DNA of 64,000 nt from Megamerina dolium. Taxonomy: Eukaryota > Arthropoda > Insecta > Diptera > Megamerinidae. A program made the translations under genes and the position numbers. Where the stretch lies: NCBI GenBank assembly GCA_963854835.1, contig OY978526.1, positions 19,560,334-19,624,333 on the forward strand, written 5' to 3'. The first letter of the stretch is position 1. Each line of letters starts with the position of its first letter. Below the pieces are notes generated by a model. The model was not told where the DNA came from. It did not search any database and saw only the letters and a list, made by a program, of their open reading frames with translations. Of the stretch, positions 62,553 through 64,000 are shown one piece after another.

Positions 62553-63885
62553 TTTAGCCACATGTTGCACAAGTTTTTAAAACAACATTACTATAACTAC
62601 TCATGTAGTTACCAGCATATACAATAATATATATAATCTCTTGAGAGAACTTTGTGAAATTGTTGTTATTTTTCATCATGCAAGTATGTTACATATAAAA
62701 CTATGTATATATATGTTTATATATATGCTCTCATACTGATAAATTGATTTTTATATACGTTAAATATACGTCAATTCCATTATCCATGCCATAATGATTG
62801 AACGTGACTGATAATTCTTGGAAATAAGCTTAATTAATGTTAATTCAGCATTAATGGTATTAGGAATAACTTCGATTTACATACACACTCATTATGTTTT
62901 GAGTATTGAAATACAGTAAGGTATATACTATATATTTATAATGTACTAAATACAATACGTAGGGATATATATAATATTAGTCATTAATATTGTAAGTGTA
63001 TATAAAATAATCAATAATTGTTGGTATCGATGGTTGCTACTTGAGAAATGAAACATTATTATATATCAGTCTAAAAATATGCATATTTGTGTACGTGTGC
63101 CCCATATGCATTCAGAAGATATTTTGTTCTCGGGAGACAATGGAAAAATAACACAAAATTTAGTACATATGTGAAGCAAAGCAAAGAAATGTAGAAATTG
63201 TAATTTCCACATTGTATTGTCCTTTTGTGTCTTCCATTTATTATTATTTTTATTATTATTATGATTCTGTGTTGTGTGTTCTATTAAAAAATGATTTTTT
63301 AATGAAAATTAAAACATAGAAATTTCAATATCTTCTCAAATACTCAAACTTCCTTTGAGGCACTCCGAGCATATGCCCTAAGCTTTTAATAGAGTGCTTT
63401 GACACCTAATAGAACCTCTGCATTTTCAACAAAATCACCTTGAATTGAATTCCAGATCATCAATGGATATTTCAGGTGAATCAATGGATATTTCATTACA
63501 TTGCAGTTGTCCCGAACTATGTTTTTGGATTTCGGATTCCGTTAGCTCACACTAAAAAGAAAGTATTCAGCACTACCTTTCGTTTTACATCATATTCTCT
63601 TCACCAAAGCAAATGGCTTGGCTTTCATTAAGATATTTCCATATTTTCTACGACTTAAAAGTAGTACTCGATTCGTTCGATATTATGCATGTATTCTTGT
63701 AACACCATAACTGCTCGAAAAGTTATCGGATTTTAATGATTCTCATTGTGTCGGTTAGGAAATATTTCAACATTAAAATATTTCAATTAAAAACTTTGTT
63801 CAAGAAAATCCGACTGCAAAAAGAAGTTACTATATATTTGATTGGATTTTTTTATAAGATTTTTTCTTAGATAAGATAAGTATTT
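62553..63885. other. AT-rich presumed intron
   Basis: Nothing recognisable beyond TA/CATA runs. Confidence 0.4.
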
Positions 63886-63889
63886 AATT

Positions 63890-64000
63890 CGGCACCCGCT
63901 GGAGGACGCAGAAGAAGAGGAACACCGAACCTCCGTTGGAAGGACCAAGTGTTGGGTAACCTGGCAGCGTTTGGAATATCCAATTGGCGCCAGCAAGCGA
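63890..64000 (+). mobile_element. LINE 3'-end fragment, continues beyond window
   Basis: 'CGGCACCCGCTGGAGGACGC' followed by codons for 'RRRGTPNLRWKDQVLGNLA' and 'FGISNWRQQA' matches the C-terminal end of the LINE at 3307-3843. The element runs off the right edge. Confidence 0.65.

Overview
This is nuclear DNA of a higher fly (Diptera, Brachycera). The reasons are GT-AG introns, protein sequences of the Drosophila type, an AT-rich genome full of CA, TA, CAA and poly-A runs, and insect mariner, Tc1-like, non-LTR and SINE relics. A tephritid-like fly is plausible, but the species cannot be fixed from the sequence. There are no bacterial operons, CRISPR arrays or ordinary tRNA/rRNA genes.

Five protein genes could be assembled exon by exon, with matching intron phases throughout. 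They are: (1) orb, the CPEB1-class germline mRNA regulator, plus strand, with its 5' end outside the recognised exons and its last ten coding exons at 7774-18491; (2) Pex11c (peroxin-11 gamma), minus strand, 32844-30233; (3) wda (TAF5L-like WD40 subunit of SAGA), plus strand, 34467-37067; (4) EloA (Elongin A), minus strand, 40830-37770; (5) a Rad60/NIP45-like protein with two SUMO-like domains, plus strand, 43366-45145. A sixth gene enters at 58318-58663 with a first coding exon that begins with a cysteine cluster and continues out of the window. From memory the first five have Drosophila orthologues on chromosome arm 3R (Muller E), so the block looks like conserved microsynteny. It is arranged orb> <Pex11c wda> <EloA Rad60>.

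Layout: 1-7773 is upstream or intronic DNA of orb with LINE, SINE, satellite and mariner debris. 7774-18491 is orb, whose 6.2 kb intron holds a mariner, a duplicated LINE piece and a Tc1-like relic. 18492-30232 is an 11.7 kb AT-rich gap with the orb 3' UTR and one orphan candidate exon. 30233-45145 is the compact gene block. 45146-58317 is repeat-rich intergenic or intronic DNA with SINEs, an array element, foldback arms split by a TA-flanked inverted-repeat element, and several LINE ends. 58318-64000 holds the cysteine-rich exon and a second mariner.

Functionally the genes are unrelated housekeeping or germline functions: translation control, peroxisome division, histone acetylation, Pol II elongation/ubiquitin ligase, and SUMO-linked genome stability. 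I found no convincing novel multi-gene system. The most interesting items are a SINE with a shared LINE-type tail and clear target duplications, nested transposons, an orphan exon downstream of orb, and a candidate exon with an in-frame TGA beside the last gene.
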